64,000 nt of DNA from JBBQNR01 sp038330145. Lineage in GTDB: Bacteria > Actinomycetota > Thermoleophilia > Solirubrobacterales > JBBDJG01. The stretch is from assembly GCA_038330145.1 (NCBI GenBank), contig JBBQNR010000004.1, positions 1-64,000 on the forward strand, read 5' to 3'. Of the stretch, positions 1 through 7,402 are shown piece by piece. The translations under genes were made by a program, and so were the position numbers. Numbering within the stretch: position 1 is the first letter of the stretch; each line of letters starts with the position of its first letter. A model generated the notes under the pieces. It did not search any database and had not been told where the DNA came from. It saw nothing but the letters and a program-made list of their open reading frames with translations.

Positions 1-174
1 CGGCAGCTGGGAAGGCGCGAGGTAGGAGTTCTCGGCCTGGTGGGTGTCGGCCCAGTTGATGCCAGCCGCGGTGACGTCCAGCACCACCAGTCCCTCGGGC
101 GGCTCGGGATCGGGGAGGTCACGCAGCACCAGGACCTCCGGCCCGCCGAACTCGGTCACCTGGATCGCCCTCAA
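1..174 (-). CDS. Quinone oxidoreductase / MDR-type alcohol dehydrogenase, N-terminal fragment
   Basis: Read leftward from a TTG at 174, this frame stays open to the window edge and gives 58 residues starting LRAIQVTEFGGPEVL and containing AAGINWADTHQAE. This is the N-terminal GroES-like portion of the medium-chain reductase superfamily, in the zinc-independent NAD(P)H:quinone oxidoreductase style (the G-[IV]-N-x-x-D segment is visible). A purine-rich GGGAGAGGGG ribosome site lies just upstream of the TTG and supports this start. The Rossmann domain is outside the window, so cofactor preference cannot be read. It lies downstream of, and in the same direction as, the small zinc-ribbon gene at 228-437. 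Confidence 0.8.
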   Translation of the reverse strand, partial: MRAIQVTEFGGPEVLVLRDLPDPEPPEGLVVLDVTAAGINWADTHQAENSYLAPSQLP

Positions 175-227
175 GCGCCCCTCTCCCTCATCGAGCGCAC
201 CCTACCGCTCGCAAGCGGTGCGCGGGA

Positions 228-437
228 CTAGAGCTGATTCAGGCTGGGAAAGGTGAGGGTGATCGCCTTGCCGCTACGCGAGAAGCGCGCGCTTACCGTG
301 CGTGTGCTCCTTTGCACGGCGAGCTCGGAGATCTCGTCTCCGTCGGACAGCGGCTGGCCGCACCGGCACCAGTAGAAGCGGCTCTCGACCTCTTCATGGA
401 AGACCTGGTCGCAGTGGGTACAAAGCACGAAGGGCAT
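228..437 (-). CDS. Small zinc-ribbon-like hypothetical protein (69 aa)
   Basis: The ATG at 437 follows AGAGGTG at a good spacing; a longer frame to 521 exists but its extra residues look non-coding. The product has Cys6-x2-Cys9 and Cys24-x-Cys26 separated by an acidic/aromatic stretch (CTHC ... YWCRCG), the usual four-cysteine layout of a zinc ribbon or rubredoxin-like knuckle. The C-terminal half is basic and polar. I do not recognise a named family. It precedes the quinone oxidoreductase on the same strand and follows the hairpin element at 573-628, so it probably starts a new transcription unit. Zinc binding is inferred from the cysteines only. Confidence 0.6.
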   Translation of the reverse strand: MPFVLCTHCDQVFHEEVESRFYWCRCGQPLSDGDEISELAVQRSTRTVSARFSRSGKAITLTFPSLNQL

Positions 438-572
438 CCGATTCACCTCTGGCCAAGGAGATACCACGGATGTACCAGCCGACGCCTCCAACATTCGTCC
501 AGTCAGGCGCGGATACGTCAAGCATTTCGCCCGTGGACCGGTGCCCCTTCTGGCAATCCAGGCCCGCTTCGC

Positions 573-628
573 GCTTAGAGCCCCTTACAAAAACACCCGC
601 AACGGGCATTTCGTAAGGGGCTCTTAGC
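573..628 (-). terminator. Hairpin terminator / short copy of the ACGAAATGCC repeat family
   Basis: Arms at 573-588 and 613-628 are complementary in 15 of 16 positions (core AGAGCCCCTTAC). Read on the minus strand, the loop contains ACGAAATGCCCG, then an inner CCCG-TTG-CGGG stem followed by TGTTTTT, as expected for an intrinsic terminator of the gene at 624-1886. The stop codon TAA of that gene lies inside the outer arm. The two halves of this element (22 and 26 bp) reappear exactly at 8462-8483 and 8600-8625, where a 116-bp segment separates them. Confidence 0.75.
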
Positions 629-1886
629 GAGGGAACATCCGGCGCGCCCGCCAGAGCCAGCGGAAGTCGCCGCTCGGTCGCAGCCTCCGGCGCGCGGCCA
701 GCGAGAGCGCGTTCTCGCGACCGCCGACAACGTCCACCCAGTCCTCGTAGCGGCAGTGGAAGGTGACCGTGGGATTGGGCGCAAGTCCCTGCGCCGCGTG
801 CGTGTCACCGTTGGACACCACCAGGTGCCACGGCTCGGCGTCCTCGAAGCTCCACTGGATCGTGCCGGGCTCTGAAGGCAGCTCGTGCTTGTCGAGGCTG
901 GAGCGCACAATCGAAAACAGGGCGGCCATCGTGTCAGGATCGGACTTGGGCGGGCCGGTCTTCTCCCCCAGCACGCCCGACTGCACCAGGCGGAGACCTG
1001 TGCGAACGCGCTCTTCGGGAGAAAGGTCGGGAGCGAACACCGGGGGGCCCGGGAGCTCGTCGACCGGAAGGCCGGCACTTCGCATCTTGGTCTCGAGCGA
1101 CTCGGCGCCTTCGAGAGCGATCTCCTCGATCGTCGCTCCGAACACCTCGACGTATCGAAGGTCCCATCCCGGTGGAACGAGCACGGACGCCGTCAGCGGG
1201 ATCACCTCGCGCAGCATGTCGGCCACGGCATACTTGCAGCGCGGGTCCTGGGCGCAGATGTCGGCCAGCAGCTTGACGCCGAAGCCGATGTGGCGCTGCT
1301 CATCCTGGGCTATGCGGTCCATGCCCTCGCGAAAGCCGGGCAGCAGGTCGCGCTCGTGCAGATAGGAGGTGATGAAGTGCTGCCCCGGTTGCGCCAGCGT
1401 GGCCTCTATCACCAGGTGATAGAGGGTGACCGCCGCCGCGAGCTTCGGCAGCGAGGGATCCTTCCGCAGCTCGGTCGCCGTTCGCTCGAGGACACCGAAC
1501 ACCTTGCACAGCCCCCACGTCAGCTCGGGCTTGATCGCCTGCAGCCCTTCCCCCACGGTGTCGCCGCCGACGTCGCAGACCTCGTGCATGAAACGGGAGA
1601 AGAAGACCGCGTGGCGCGCCTCGTCGACCTGTTGCGTGGCGAGGAAGTACTTCTGCTCCTCCAGGGGCGCGGCATCGATGTAGGGAGAGAGGCCGTCGGT
1701 GACGGCATCCTCCCCAAAGAAGAACAGCGCGTAGTTCCAAAGCGCCGCCTTGCGCTCGAACTCCGTCATCTCCTCGTGCCACTGGCGCCGGTCCTCGGAG
1801 AAGTCGATCTCCATGGCGCTCCAGTTGCCCCGCTCCCAGCGCGCGTACAGGTCCCTGTAGCTGATTTGGTCAGCGACGGTGGCCAT
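624..1886 (-). CDS. R2lox-like diiron protein fused to a C-terminal SCP2 sterol-carrier domain
   Basis: The chosen ATG at 1886 follows GGAGGGGGTC; 420 aa. Residues about 10-290 form a ribonucleotide-reductase-R2-like four-helix diiron domain with the full ligand set: Glu59 (GEDAV), Glu89 and His92 (DEARH), Glu161 (VIEAT), Glu196 and His199 (DEQRH). The position of the R2 radical tyrosine (four after His92) is Phe96. Val62 and Tyr156 sit at the spacing of the Val/Tyr pair that is cross-linked in R2lox (Val three after the first Glu, Tyr five before the fourth ligand). Residues about 320-418 resemble an SCP2 lipid-binding domain (IQWSFEDAEPWHLVV ... GDFRWLWRARRMF). No R1 subunit is nearby, so a nucleotide reductase role is unlikely. 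It is divergent from a TetR gene with a palindrome between. A role as a lipid-directed oxidase is inferred. Confidence 0.8.
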   Translation of the reverse strand: MATVADQISYRDLYARWERGNWSAMEIDFSEDRRQWHEEMTEFERKAALWNYALFFFGEDAVTDGLSPYIDAAPLEEQKYFLATQQVDEARHAVFFSRFMHEVCDVGGDTVGEGLQAIKPELTWGLCKVFGVLERTATELRKDPSLPKLAAAVTLYHLVIEATLAQPGQHFITSYLHERDLLPGFREGMDRIAQDEQRHIGFGVKLLADICAQDPRCKYAVADMLREVIPLTASVLVPPGWDLRYVEVFGATIEEIALEGAESLETKMRSAGLPVDELPGPPVFAPDLSPEERVRTGLRLVQSGVLGEKTGPPKSDPDTMAALFSIVRSSLDKHELPSEPGTIQWSFEDAEPWHLVVSNGDTHAAQGLAPNPTVTFHCRYEDWVDVVGGRENALSLAARRRLRPSGDFRWLWRARRMFPR

Positions 1887-1911
1887 GGCCCCGACCCCCT
1901 CCGGTCTTGTT

Positions 1912-1925
1912 GGTACATTTGTACC
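1912..1925. promoter_or_regulatory. Palindromic candidate operator between R2lox-SCP2 and TetR
   Basis: GGTACA-TT-TGTACC is a perfect 6+6 inverted repeat in the 44-bp gap between the two divergent starts (1886 and 1931). A further GTACC half-site occurs at about 1952, inside the start of the TetR gene. Position and symmetry fit a TetR-family operator repressing both genes. Its assignment to the adjacent regulator is inferred. Confidence 0.6.
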
Positions 1926-1930
1926 TGACG

Positions 1931-2590
1931 ATGGCACAAGCGTACCAGAAGGAGAGGCGAACGAAGGCTCCCGGAGCGGCTGCCGCGCGTCGCCAAACGG
2001 AGCGCCGTCGCGCCCCCCGCGGGCCCGCCCGCCGCGAGGCGATCGTGCGTGCCGCGATCGCGGTCATCGGCGAGCAGGGTCCCGACTCGCTCACCCACCG
2101 CGCCGTGGCGGAGCGTGCGGGCGTGCCGCTGGCCGCGACCACCTACTACTTCGAGTCCAAGGACGATCTGCTCAAGGAGGCCGTGGCGCTGGCCGCGCGC
2201 GAGGAGGTGGAACGCCTGGAGCAACTGGTTCTGGACCTGGCTCCGCAACGGCTCACACCGGCGGACTGGGCGCGCGAGCTGTCGGCGGCGCTCGCCGGCG
2301 ACCTCGAGTCCGACCCTGCTCAGCACGTCGCCTTCTACGAGCTGGTGCTGGAGGCCGCGCGCCGGCCCTCACTGCGGGAGGAGGTCGCGCGCTGGGAGGA
2401 GGCGCACCTGAGGCTTGCCGAGCTTGGCGTGCGGGCTGTCGGCTCGGCCGACCCCGAGACCGACGCCACTCTGGTCGTCGCCACCATCAGTGGCCTCGTG
2501 CTCGGGCAGCTCGTCAACCCGCACGAGCGCTTCGAGCAGACGATGCTGCGGCCGGCCCTAGAGCGTCTCTTCGTCAGCCTGACGAACTAG
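1931..2590 (+). CDS. TetR/AcrR-family transcriptional regulator
   Basis: 219 aa from the ATG at 1931; an upstream TTG at 1907 would place the start inside the operator palindrome and is disfavoured. The N-terminus (about 1-35) is basic and disordered, followed by a TetR helix-turn-helix at about 38-85 (AAIAVIGEQGPDSLTHR ... TTYYFESKDDLL), with the typical YYxFxSKxxLL end. The remainder is a variable helical ligand-binding domain. No Shine-Dalgarno sequence is evident, so the mRNA may be leaderless or very short. Divergence from the R2lox-SCP2 gene suggests it controls that gene and itself, probably in response to a hydrophobic ligand; the ligand is unknown. Confidence 0.85.
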   Translation: MAQAYQKERRTKAPGAAAARRQTERRRAPRGPARREAIVRAAIAVIGEQGPDSLTHRAVAERAGVPLAATTYYFESKDDLLKEAVALAAREEVERLEQLVLDLAPQRLTPADWARELSAALAGDLESDPAQHVAFYELVLEAARRPSLREEVARWEEAHLRLAELGVRAVGSADPETDATLVVATISGLVLGQLVNPHERFEQTMLRPALERLFVSLTN

Positions 2591-2632
2591 CGCCATTTGA
2601 CAAATTGCCGGTTGTGACTGAGGCTCTTAAGC
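2591..2632 (+). repeat. Degenerate gene-end element of the ACGAAATGCC family
   Basis: Immediately after the TetR stop, TTTGACAAATTGCCGG followed by TTGTGACTGAGGC matches the element at 58367-58402 (minus strand) at 22 of 27 positions. It sits between convergent gene ends, consistent with a termination or mRNA-end role. The pairing arms are weaker than in the copies at 573 and 8455. Confidence 0.5.
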
Positions 2633-2655
2633 CCGAGGCCGCACTGCCGGGCGCG

Positions 2656-4020
2656 TCAGCTGGTGCGCTCGAGCAGCTCGTCGACCGAGCGGTCGATGTC
2701 GTTCGCGAGCAGCTTCGCGTCCGGCAGCGACTCGCGATCGGCGTAGACGCCGAAGTAGGCGCCTTCCTTGATCGTCGTGATGCCGATCGACACGGCGTGG
2801 TGGTCGGCGAGCGGGACGACCGGATAGGCCTCCTGCAACTCGCAGCCGCACATGTAGAGCGGATCGCGAGGACCCGGGATGTTCGAGACCACGAGGTTGA
2901 AGGTGCGCGGGCTGGCAACCAGGCGGGAGGCCAGCCGCTGGACGGCGTGCGGCGCGTACGTGAGCGCCCTCAGCACCGAGTCTCCCCCCTCCGGCTCGCC
3001 GTTCTCCTTGCGGTCGGTCATCGTCGTGTGGATGTCGAGCAGCCGCCGCACGGGGTCGGGCTCGTCGCAGGGAAGGTCCACGAACAGGAACGAGATCCTG
3101 TTGCCGAGGTCGTCCTTGGGGTCGCCGTTGCGAACGTTGACCGGAACCATCGTGCGCAGGCGCCGCGGCTCCTCACCCCGTCGCTTCATGAAGGTGCGAA
3201 CCCCTCCCGAGGAGGCGGCGAGCACGACGTCGTTGATGGTGGTGCTGAAGCGGCTCTTGATGCGCTTCAGGTCCTCCAGCGGCCTACCCACCTGCGCCAG
3301 GCTGCGCTGAGCCGAGATCGGCCCGTTCAGCACTGACGGCGGGGCGGGCCTGAAGGAGTGCACCAGGGCACGGGCCGCGCGCTGGCCCTCGCCCGCCATT
3401 CCGAGCACGCGCCGCGGAGAGCGCAGCACGCGCGCGGGCAGCTTGATCAGGTTCATCTCCTCCGTCACGCGATCGCGCAGGCCCCCGGTCAGGATCGAGA
3501 ACCGGTCCGGTGCCGGCTTCGGCTCCCATCGGTCCGGCTCGCTCGGTGGCGGCTCGGTCGTGGGGTCGAGTAGCAGCGAGGCCAGCTCGACGGCGGCGAT
3601 GCCGTCGACCATGCAGTGGTGCGCCTTGCCGACGATGCCGATGCGACCGTTGGCCAGCCTGTCGGCAACCCAGATCTCCCAGAGCGGAAACTCGCGGTCG
3701 AGCGGCTCCGACATCACCCGCTCGACGACGCGATCGATGCTGGTGGCGGTCGTGCGGCGCACATGACGCTCGACGTCGAAGTCCTCGTCGTCGATCCAGA
3801 GCGGGTCGTTGAGGCCGAACGGCACCGTCGCCAGCTTCTGGCGGTAGCGCGGCGCCCGCGCCAGCCGGCCGGCTATGTGGTCGCGCAGCTGCTCGAAGCT
3901 GGGTGCGCCTCGTTCCTTCGGGGCGGAGAAGATCGCCACCCAGCCCACGTGCATGTGGGCATTGGGCGTCTCCACGTCGAGGAACGAGGAATCAAGTGCA
4001 GATAGGCGCGTGACAGACAT
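2656..4020 (-). CDS. Wax ester synthase / diacylglycerol acyltransferase (WS/DGAT family)
   Basis: 454 aa, the usual family length. The N-terminus (MSVTRLSALDSSFLDVETPNAHMH) and the active-site motif HHCMVDG at residues 134-140 (HHxxxDG, catalytic His) identify the acyl-CoA-dependent O-acyltransferase family that makes wax esters or triacylglycerol. Later family motifs such as NDVVLA and VVSNIPGP are present. The ATG at 4020 follows AGGAGGGA. The gene lies between the two TetR/R2lox pairs, which ties this neighbourhood to acyl-lipid metabolism. Substrate preference cannot be read from sequence. Confidence 0.92.
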   Translation of the reverse strand: MSVTRLSALDSSFLDVETPNAHMHVGWVAIFSAPKERGAPSFEQLRDHIAGRLARAPRYRQKLATVPFGLNDPLWIDDEDFDVERHVRRTTATSIDRVVERVMSEPLDREFPLWEIWVADRLANGRIGIVGKAHHCMVDGIAAVELASLLLDPTTEPPPSEPDRWEPKPAPDRFSILTGGLRDRVTEEMNLIKLPARVLRSPRRVLGMAGEGQRAARALVHSFRPAPPSVLNGPISAQRSLAQVGRPLEDLKRIKSRFSTTINDVVLAASSGGVRTFMKRRGEEPRRLRTMVPVNVRNGDPKDDLGNRISFLFVDLPCDEPDPVRRLLDIHTTMTDRKENGEPEGGDSVLRALTYAPHAVQRLASRLVASPRTFNLVVSNIPGPRDPLYMCGCELQEAYPVVPLADHHAVSIGITTIKEGAYFGVYADRESLPDAKLLANDIDRSVDELLERTS

Positions 4021-4203
4021 GCTTGGTTGTTCCCTCCTCCCCCCTCCAGTGGAAAGAAGTCGCTCCCTCGGAACTTGTCACCTTCCTTGTAAGGGTTCAA
4101 TGCAAACTAGGTAAGAAATTTGTCCAGTTCGGCATTGAGCCCGCTTCTTGCGGAGACTTATTCTCACCCATTTGGAGGACGCGCCCGGGCCCGCGGCGCG
4201 AGG

Positions 4204-4827
4204 CTATGCGGGGTCCGGGTAGAGCGCCCGGCACCAGATCTCCGTCAGCGTGCCCAGCACCTGCTCCACCGGCCGCTTGCCGAGACCCAGGTAGACGTAG
4301 TTGCAGCGCTCGACCATCCAGACCAGCGACTCGGCCGTGGCCTCGGTGTCGAGCGGCCGCAGGCGCCCGGCGGCCTGCTCACCGCGCAGGTGCTCGGCCG
4401 TGGCGGAGACGAAACGGCCCATCAGGCCCTGCCAGAGGACCCCCACCTCGGCGTCGTACATCGCCACCTCCTGGCCCACCCGCATCAGGTTCGCATGGCG
4501 TAGGTAGACCTCGATCACGCCTGCGATGGCAGCTCCGATCAGGGCCCGGGGCTCTCCGGAGCCGTGCCACCAGCGGTCGGCCTCCTGGAACGCCTCGTCG
4601 GCCACCTCCTCCATCGCGGCCAGCAGCAGGTCCTGCTTGCTGCGGAAGTAGAAGTAGAAGGCGGTGCGCGAGATGCCCGCCGCGCGAGCGATCTGGTCGA
4701 TCGTGAGGTCGTTGAACGGCACCTGCTCGGCCAGCTCGAGCGTCGCCTGGCGCACCGCGGCCTCGATCTCCTCCCTGCTTCTCTTAGTGAGTGCAGGGCT
4801 TTCGCGCGTTTCCGGCTGTGCGCTCAC
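4204..4827 (-). CDS. TetR/AcrR-family transcriptional regulator
   Basis: 207 aa from GTG 4827. A TTG at 4884 keeps the frame open but lies inside a perfect operator-like palindrome, so the internal GTG (VSAQPETRES) is preferred. The helix-turn-helix occupies about residues 28-60 (LTIDQIARAAGISRTAFYFYFRSKQDLL), a textbook TetR DNA-binding domain, followed by a helical effector domain. It is divergent from the second R2lox-like gene at 4941, mirroring the first TetR/diiron pair at 1886-2590. It also precedes the WS/DGAT gene on the same strand with a 183-bp gap that may hold a separate promoter. Confidence 0.87.
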   Translation of the reverse strand: MSAQPETRESPALTKRSREEIEAAVRQATLELAEQVPFNDLTIDQIARAAGISRTAFYFYFRSKQDLLLAAMEEVADEAFQEADRWWHGSGEPRALIGAAIAGVIEVYLRHANLMRVGQEVAMYDAEVGVLWQGLMGRFVSATAEHLRGEQAAGRLRPLDTEATAESLVWMVERCNYVYLGLGKRPVEQVLGTLTEIWCRALYPDPA

Positions 4828-4858
4828 CGGGCTTATCCTAGCGCGCGAAGGCGCCACC

Positions 4859-4898
4859 TGACACCCTGTTTGACACGGTGTCAAGCCGGGAGTACGAT
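4859..4898 (+). promoter_or_regulatory. Sigma70-type promoter overlapped by a TetR-like operator
   Basis: TTGACACGGTGTCAA (4870-4884) is a perfect 7+1+7 palindrome, with a third TGACACC half-site at 4859-4865. Its first six bases (TTGACA, 4870-4875) are an ideal -35 box and, with a 17-bp spacer, lead to TACGAT (4893-4898) as -10 for the rightward gene at 4941. A repressor bound to the palindrome would block this promoter directly, so TetR repression of the R2lox-like gene is the natural reading. Confidence 0.7.
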
Positions 4899-4940
4899 CG
4901 CCGCAGCCGGCAAACCACGCGAGGTAGAGGAGACAGATCG

Positions 4941-5861
4941 ATGGCCTTGACGCTCGACGCGCTAGCCCTCCAGGGCGACCCGGGGACCCTTCAGACCGAG
5001 CAGCAGGCGGCGGACCTGAAGCTGATGACGCCGCGCGAGCTCTACCTGCTCTGGGAGCGCCAGCACTGGGCGTCCCAGGACATCGACTTCTCGAAGGACA
5101 AGGAGGACTGGAAGAAGCTCTCGGGCCACGAGAAGGACCAGGCGATCTGGGGCATGGCGGCCTTCTACATCGGCGAGGAGCGGGTGACGACGCAGTTCTC
5201 AGGCCTGGTGATGTCCTACGACGACGAGGACGAGGCCTCCTTCCTGGCGACGCAGCAGGTCGACGAGGCGCGCCACATGCAGTTCTTCGACCGCTTCCAC
5301 CGTGAGGTGATGGAGCTCGACGGCGAGTTGCTGACCGCTCGCCTGAACGAGATGCGCAGGCACGTCAACGGCGCCTTCGTGACCCTGTTCGACGAGGTGC
5401 TGCGCGACGCCGAGCGGCGGCTGGTGGCGAACCCGCGCGACATCGAGGCGAAGGTCGACTTCGTGACCGTCTACCACATGATCATCGAGGGCACGCTCGC
5501 GCTCACGGGCCAGAACTTCATGACCGAGTACTACGAGCGCGAGAACATCCTGCCCGGTTTCGTCGAGGGCTTCAAGAAGGTGGCTCGGGACGAGCACCGC
5601 CACGTCGCCTACGGCACCTGGTACCTGAAGGAGACAGCCGGCAAGAATCCGGCACTGGCGGCGCGCATGCGGTCGACGCTGATCGAGCTGCTGCCGGTGA
5701 CGGCCGGCGTGCTGATTCCGCTGGGCCAGGACCCGGAAGGTGACTGGACCTTCATCGGTGGCTACGGCGCCGAGGAGGTCAACGAGTTCGCCTTCCAGTG
5801 CCTGACGCGGCGCCTGAAGGCGATCGGCGTGCCGCTCCAGGCAGAGGCCATCCCGGCCTAA
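4941..5861 (+). CDS. R2lox-like diiron protein (306 aa, no SCP2 domain)
   Basis: The ATG at 4941 follows GAGGTAGAGGAGACAG. The protein is paralogous to the diiron domain of the gene at 624-1886. Ligands are Glu79 (GEERV), Glu109 and His112 (DEARH), Glu183 (IIEGT), Glu218 and His221 (DEHRH). The spacing from the Glu183-type to the Glu218-type ligand is 35, as in R2lox. Phe116 replaces the R2 radical tyrosine. Val82 and Tyr178 occupy the positions of the R2lox cross-link pair. The chain ends after the ferritin-like fold, without the lipid-binding domain of its paralogue. It is probably induced when the divergent TetR repressor releases the promoter at 4870-4898. Annotation as an nrdB-type subunit would be misleading, because no R1 partner is present. 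Confidence 0.8.
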   Translation: MALTLDALALQGDPGTLQTEQQAADLKLMTPRELYLLWERQHWASQDIDFSKDKEDWKKLSGHEKDQAIWGMAAFYIGEERVTTQFSGLVMSYDDEDEASFLATQQVDEARHMQFFDRFHREVMELDGELLTARLNEMRRHVNGAFVTLFDEVLRDAERRLVANPRDIEAKVDFVTVYHMIIEGTLALTGQNFMTEYYERENILPGFVEGFKKVARDEHRHVAYGTWYLKETAGKNPALAARMRSTLIELLPVTAGVLIPLGQDPEGDWTFIGGYGAEEVNEFAFQCLTRRLKAIGVPLQAEAIPA

Positions 5862-5938
5862 CACCCTCCACAGCGGTTCCTCCCTATTTCCGGCGACTTT
5901 CCGGAGTGGCTGATAGACGCAGGCTCTACCATTCCTGC

Positions 5939-7402
5939 GTGAGCCTTCCCACCGTCCTGATCATGGCGGCCGGCCGCGGGACGCGCATGCGGTCGAGGAC
6001 CCCGAAGGTGCTTCACCCGCTCTGTGGCCGACCGCTCGTGCTGTGGCCGGTCGAGGCCGCGCGCGAGGTCGGCGCCGAGCGAATCGTGGTCGTGCTGTCG
6101 CCGGACAGCGAGGACATACAGCGTGTGCTGCCGCCCGGCGTCGAGGTCGCGATCCAGCAGGACCAGGCCGGCACCGGCGATGCCGTTATGGCTGCCCGTG
6201 AGCAGCTCGCCGGGTCCGAGGACGTGATCGTGCTCTCTGGTGACCATCCGCTGCTGGGCTCGGAGTTCGTGAGCGCGCTCGCCGAGCGCCACGCCAGTGC
6301 GGGCGCCGGCGCGACCGTCACCACGCGCGAGCTCGAGGACCCGGGTCAGTACGGGCGCATCGTGCGCGGCCCCTCGGGTGAGATAGACCGCATCGTGGAG
6401 GCGAAGTCGCCCGGCGACGCCACGCCGGAGGAGCTGGCGATCCGGGAGATCAACGCCGGCACCTATGCCTTCAAGGTCGCGCCGCTGCTCGACGCGCTAT
6501 CCCAGCTCCGGCCCGACAACGCCCAGGGAGAGCTCTATCTGGGCGACGTGCTGCCGATCATGCGTGCGGCCGGGCTGCCGGTGGTGGCGCACATGACGGA
6601 GGACGAGGCGATCAGCCTCGGCATCAACACGCGGGCCGACCTGGCCGAGGTTCAGGCCGTCGCCCAGCGGGCAATCTTGCGCCGTCACATGCTCGCGGGC
6701 GTGACGGTCACGGACCCGGCATCGACGGTGATCGATGTCGACGTGCGCATCGGCGAGGACACCGTGATCGAGCCCTACTGCTTCCTGCGCGGCCAGGTCG
6801 AGATCGGCGCCGGCTGCCGCGTCGGCCCGATGACGTCGCTCACGGACTGCGTGCTTGCCGACGACGTCAACGTGATCCACTCACACCTCGAGGCCTGCGA
6901 GGTGCTGAGCGGCACGACCGTGGGTCCGTTCACACACCTGCGGCCGGGCGCAAAGCTGGGCGAGAACACCAAGGCCGGCGCGTTCGTGGAGATCAAGAAC
7001 TCCGACGTGGGCGCGGGCACCAAGGTCCCGCACCTGACGTACCTCGGCGACGCGGACGTCGGCGAGGGCAGCAACATCGGCGCCGGCACCATTACCGCCA
7101 ACTACGACGGCAGGCGCAAGCACCGAACGGTGATCGGCCGCGGCGTCCGAACGGGGGTCGACACCGCGCTGGTCGCACCCGTCACCGTCGGCGACGGCGC
7201 GTACACTGGCGCGGGTTCGGTGATCACGAACGACGTGCCCGAGGGCGCGCTGGGCATAGCCAGGGCCCGGCAGACCAACGTGGAGGGCTACTCCGAGGGC
7301 GTCGAGCAGAGACCCGACCGTGACGAGCCGCAGGACAACGGAACGGAGGCCGCGCAGGTGGAGGAAGCAACGGGCAAGAAGGGGGACTCAGAGCTTGACT
7401 GA
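5939..7402 (+). CDS. glmU: Bifunctional N-acetylglucosamine-1-phosphate uridyltransferase / glucosamine-1-phosphate acetyltransferase
   Basis: 487 aa from GTG 5939 (VSLPTVLIMAAGRGTRM); upstream codons in the frame overlap the preceding gene and are not family-like. The N-terminal pyrophosphorylase domain shows MAAGRGTRM ... TPKVLHPL. The C-terminal left-handed beta-helix carries hexapeptide repeats and the signature HLTYLGDADVGEGSNIGAGTITANYDG region (about residues 363-390). The enzyme makes UDP-GlcNAc for peptidoglycan and surface polymers in the cytoplasm. The tail after about residue 455 is acidic and disordered, a common actinobacterial extension. Its end overlaps the start of prs by 8 bp, indicating co-transcription and probably translational coupling. 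Confidence 0.95.
   Translation: MSLPTVLIMAAGRGTRMRSRTPKVLHPLCGRPLVLWPVEAAREVGAERIVVVLSPDSEDIQRVLPPGVEVAIQQDQAGTGDAVMAAREQLAGSEDVIVLSGDHPLLGSEFVSALAERHASAGAGATVTTRELEDPGQYGRIVRGPSGEIDRIVEAKSPGDATPEELAIREINAGTYAFKVAPLLDALSQLRPDNAQGELYLGDVLPIMRAAGLPVVAHMTEDEAISLGINTRADLAEVQAVAQRAILRRHMLAGVTVTDPASTVIDVDVRIGEDTVIEPYCFLRGQVEIGAGCRVGPMTSLTDCVLADDVNVIHSHLEACEVLSGTTVGPFTHLRPGAKLGENTKAGAFVEIKNSDVGAGTKVPHLTYLGDADVGEGSNIGAGTITANYDGRRKHRTVIGRGVRTGVDTALVAPVTVGDGAYTGAGSVITNDVPEGALGIARARQTNVEGYSEGVEQRPDRDEPQDNGTEAAQVEEATGKKGDSELD

Noticed and set aside
624..1886. Ribonucleotide reductase beta subunit (nrdB/nrdF)
   Set aside because: No alpha subunit nearby, Phe replaces the radical Tyr position, the R2lox Val/Tyr pair is present, and an SCP2 domain is fused at the C-terminus.
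5862..5938. Possible tRNA before glmU, a place where some actinobacteria have one
   Set aside because: The stretch cannot form a cloverleaf; no T-loop GTTCGA-type sequence or CCA-side acceptor pairing is present.
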